A DNA stretch of 5,853 nucleotides from Acidiphilium sp. CAG:727 (GTDB lineage: Bacteria; Bacillota; Clostridia; Christensenellales; Borkfalkiaceae): contig FR898494.1 in NCBI GenBank assembly GCA_000437515.1, positions 49,285 to 55,137 of the forward strand. The letters run 5' to 3'. This document shows positions 5,409-5,853 of this stretch, piece by piece. The translations under genes were made by a program, and so were the position numbers. Within the stretch, counting starts at the first letter, position 1. Each line of letters opens with the position of its first letter. The notes beneath the pieces were generated by a model, which worked only from the letters and a program-made list of their open reading frames with translations, had not been told where the DNA came from and ran no database searches.

Positions 5409-5853
5409 ATGAGCAGAGCAATAGGCATGATTGAATACAGAACGGTTTCCGCAGGTATTACGGCAACCGATCTCATGGTGAAAACCGCAGACGTAGACAT
5501 AATCGAAGCGCAGACGGTATGCCCGGGTAAATACATAGCGATAATTACGGGTGAGTTAAGCGCGGTTCGCGCCGCCGTAGATACCGCAAGGGCCGCTTAC
5601 GAGGAAGCGCATATCGACAGTTTCGTACTCGGCAACCCCGACGAAACTATTTTCCCTGCGATTATGGGTACGACGACAGTTTCTCAAAACGACGTCAACT
5701 CGCTCGGTATAATCGAAACGTTCGACGCTTCGCAGATAATCGTCGCAGCCGATAACGCGGTTAAAACCGCCGAAGTAAGTCTTATAGAAATCAGACTCGC
5801 AAGAGGTATGTGCGGTAAATCTTACGCGATAATGACGGGCGAAGGAGCCGCCG
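5409..5853 (+). CDS. pduT: PduT-like BMC-T trimeric shell protein (3' truncated by window)
   Basis: 148 codons are visible and the frame is open at the window edge; the family is about 180-190 residues. Two BMC domains are fused: domain 1 at about 1-85 (RAIGMIEYRTVSAGITATD) and domain 2 from about 97 (NSLGIIETFDASQIIVAAD). Trimers of such proteins mimic hexamers in the shell. The first-domain pore loop is TVCPGKY with the cysteine at residue 38, the same number and setting as the cysteine that holds a [4Fe-4S] cluster at the PduT trimer pore. Domain 2 also has a cysteine, C135 in GMCGKSY, where PduT has glycine as I recall it. With pduS 4 nt upstream, the pair probably carries electrons across the shell. 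The symbol is given for this match; the last roughly 40 residues are unseen. Confidence 0.93.
   Translation, partial: MSRAIGMIEYRTVSAGITATDLMVKTADVDIIEAQTVCPGKYIAIITGELSAVRAAVDTARAAYEEAHIDSFVLGNPDETIFPAIMGTTTVSQNDVNSLGIIETFDASQIIVAADNAVKTAEVSLIEIRLARGMCGKSYAIMTGEGAA

Noticed and set aside
1..5853. tRNA, rRNA, CRISPR arrays, transposase genes
   Set aside because: None seen. Genes fill nearly the whole window and no spaced short repeats or transposase motifs were found.

Overview
The window is the core of a bacterial microcompartment (BMC) operon. Every gene reads on the + strand, and gaps between genes are 4 to 48 nt. Both ends cut a gene: a CoA-acylating aldehyde dehydrogenase at the left and a tandem-domain shell protein at the right. 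Base use (A-rich spacers, frequent AGA arginine codons, many GCG/CGG-rich stretches, GGAGG-type ribosome sites) and the gene set suggest an uncultured Clostridia-like Firmicute, perhaps from an animal gut. The taxonomy is an inference from style and content, not from a marker gene.

Layout: 2-706 PduP/EutE-type aldehyde dehydrogenase, C-terminal half; 725-1924 zinc-type alcohol dehydrogenase with an N-terminal encapsulation peptide; 1940-2254 hexameric shell protein with an enlarged pore loop; 2303-2584 canonical PduA/EutM-like hexamer; 2606-2965 hexamer with a charged C-terminal tail; 2985-3125 a truncated near-copy of the PduA-like gene followed by 88 nt of unrelated sequence; 3126-3779 PduL phosphotransacylase with its own encapsulation peptide; 3794-4054 EutN/CcmL pentamer; 4076-5404 PduS iron-sulfur flavoprotein; 5409 to the end a PduT-like trimer carrying the pore cysteine that binds an Fe-S cluster in PduT.

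Together these make the common core of an aldehyde-oxidising BMC. An aldehyde made by a signature enzyme outside the window is oxidised to acyl-CoA with NAD+ (aldehyde dehydrogenase) and reduced to the alcohol with NADH (alcohol dehydrogenase). PduL recycles CoA and yields acyl-phosphate for ATP formation. PduS and PduT form a likely electron path through the shell. The gene order resembles, from memory, the fucose/rhamnose (1,2-propanediol) glycyl-radical BMC of Clostridium phytofermentans, so propionaldehyde is the best guess for the aldehyde. The signature enzyme is not in the window, so this is not proven.

The least ordinary part is 2968-3125. There the ribosome site and first 53 nt of the PduA-like gene reappear with one mismatch, break off abruptly, and run in frame and without a stop into pduL. 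This is a decayed duplicate, a two-start gene, or an assembly join, and it is the main thing to check. The remainder looks like a recognisable BMC core rather than an undescribed system.
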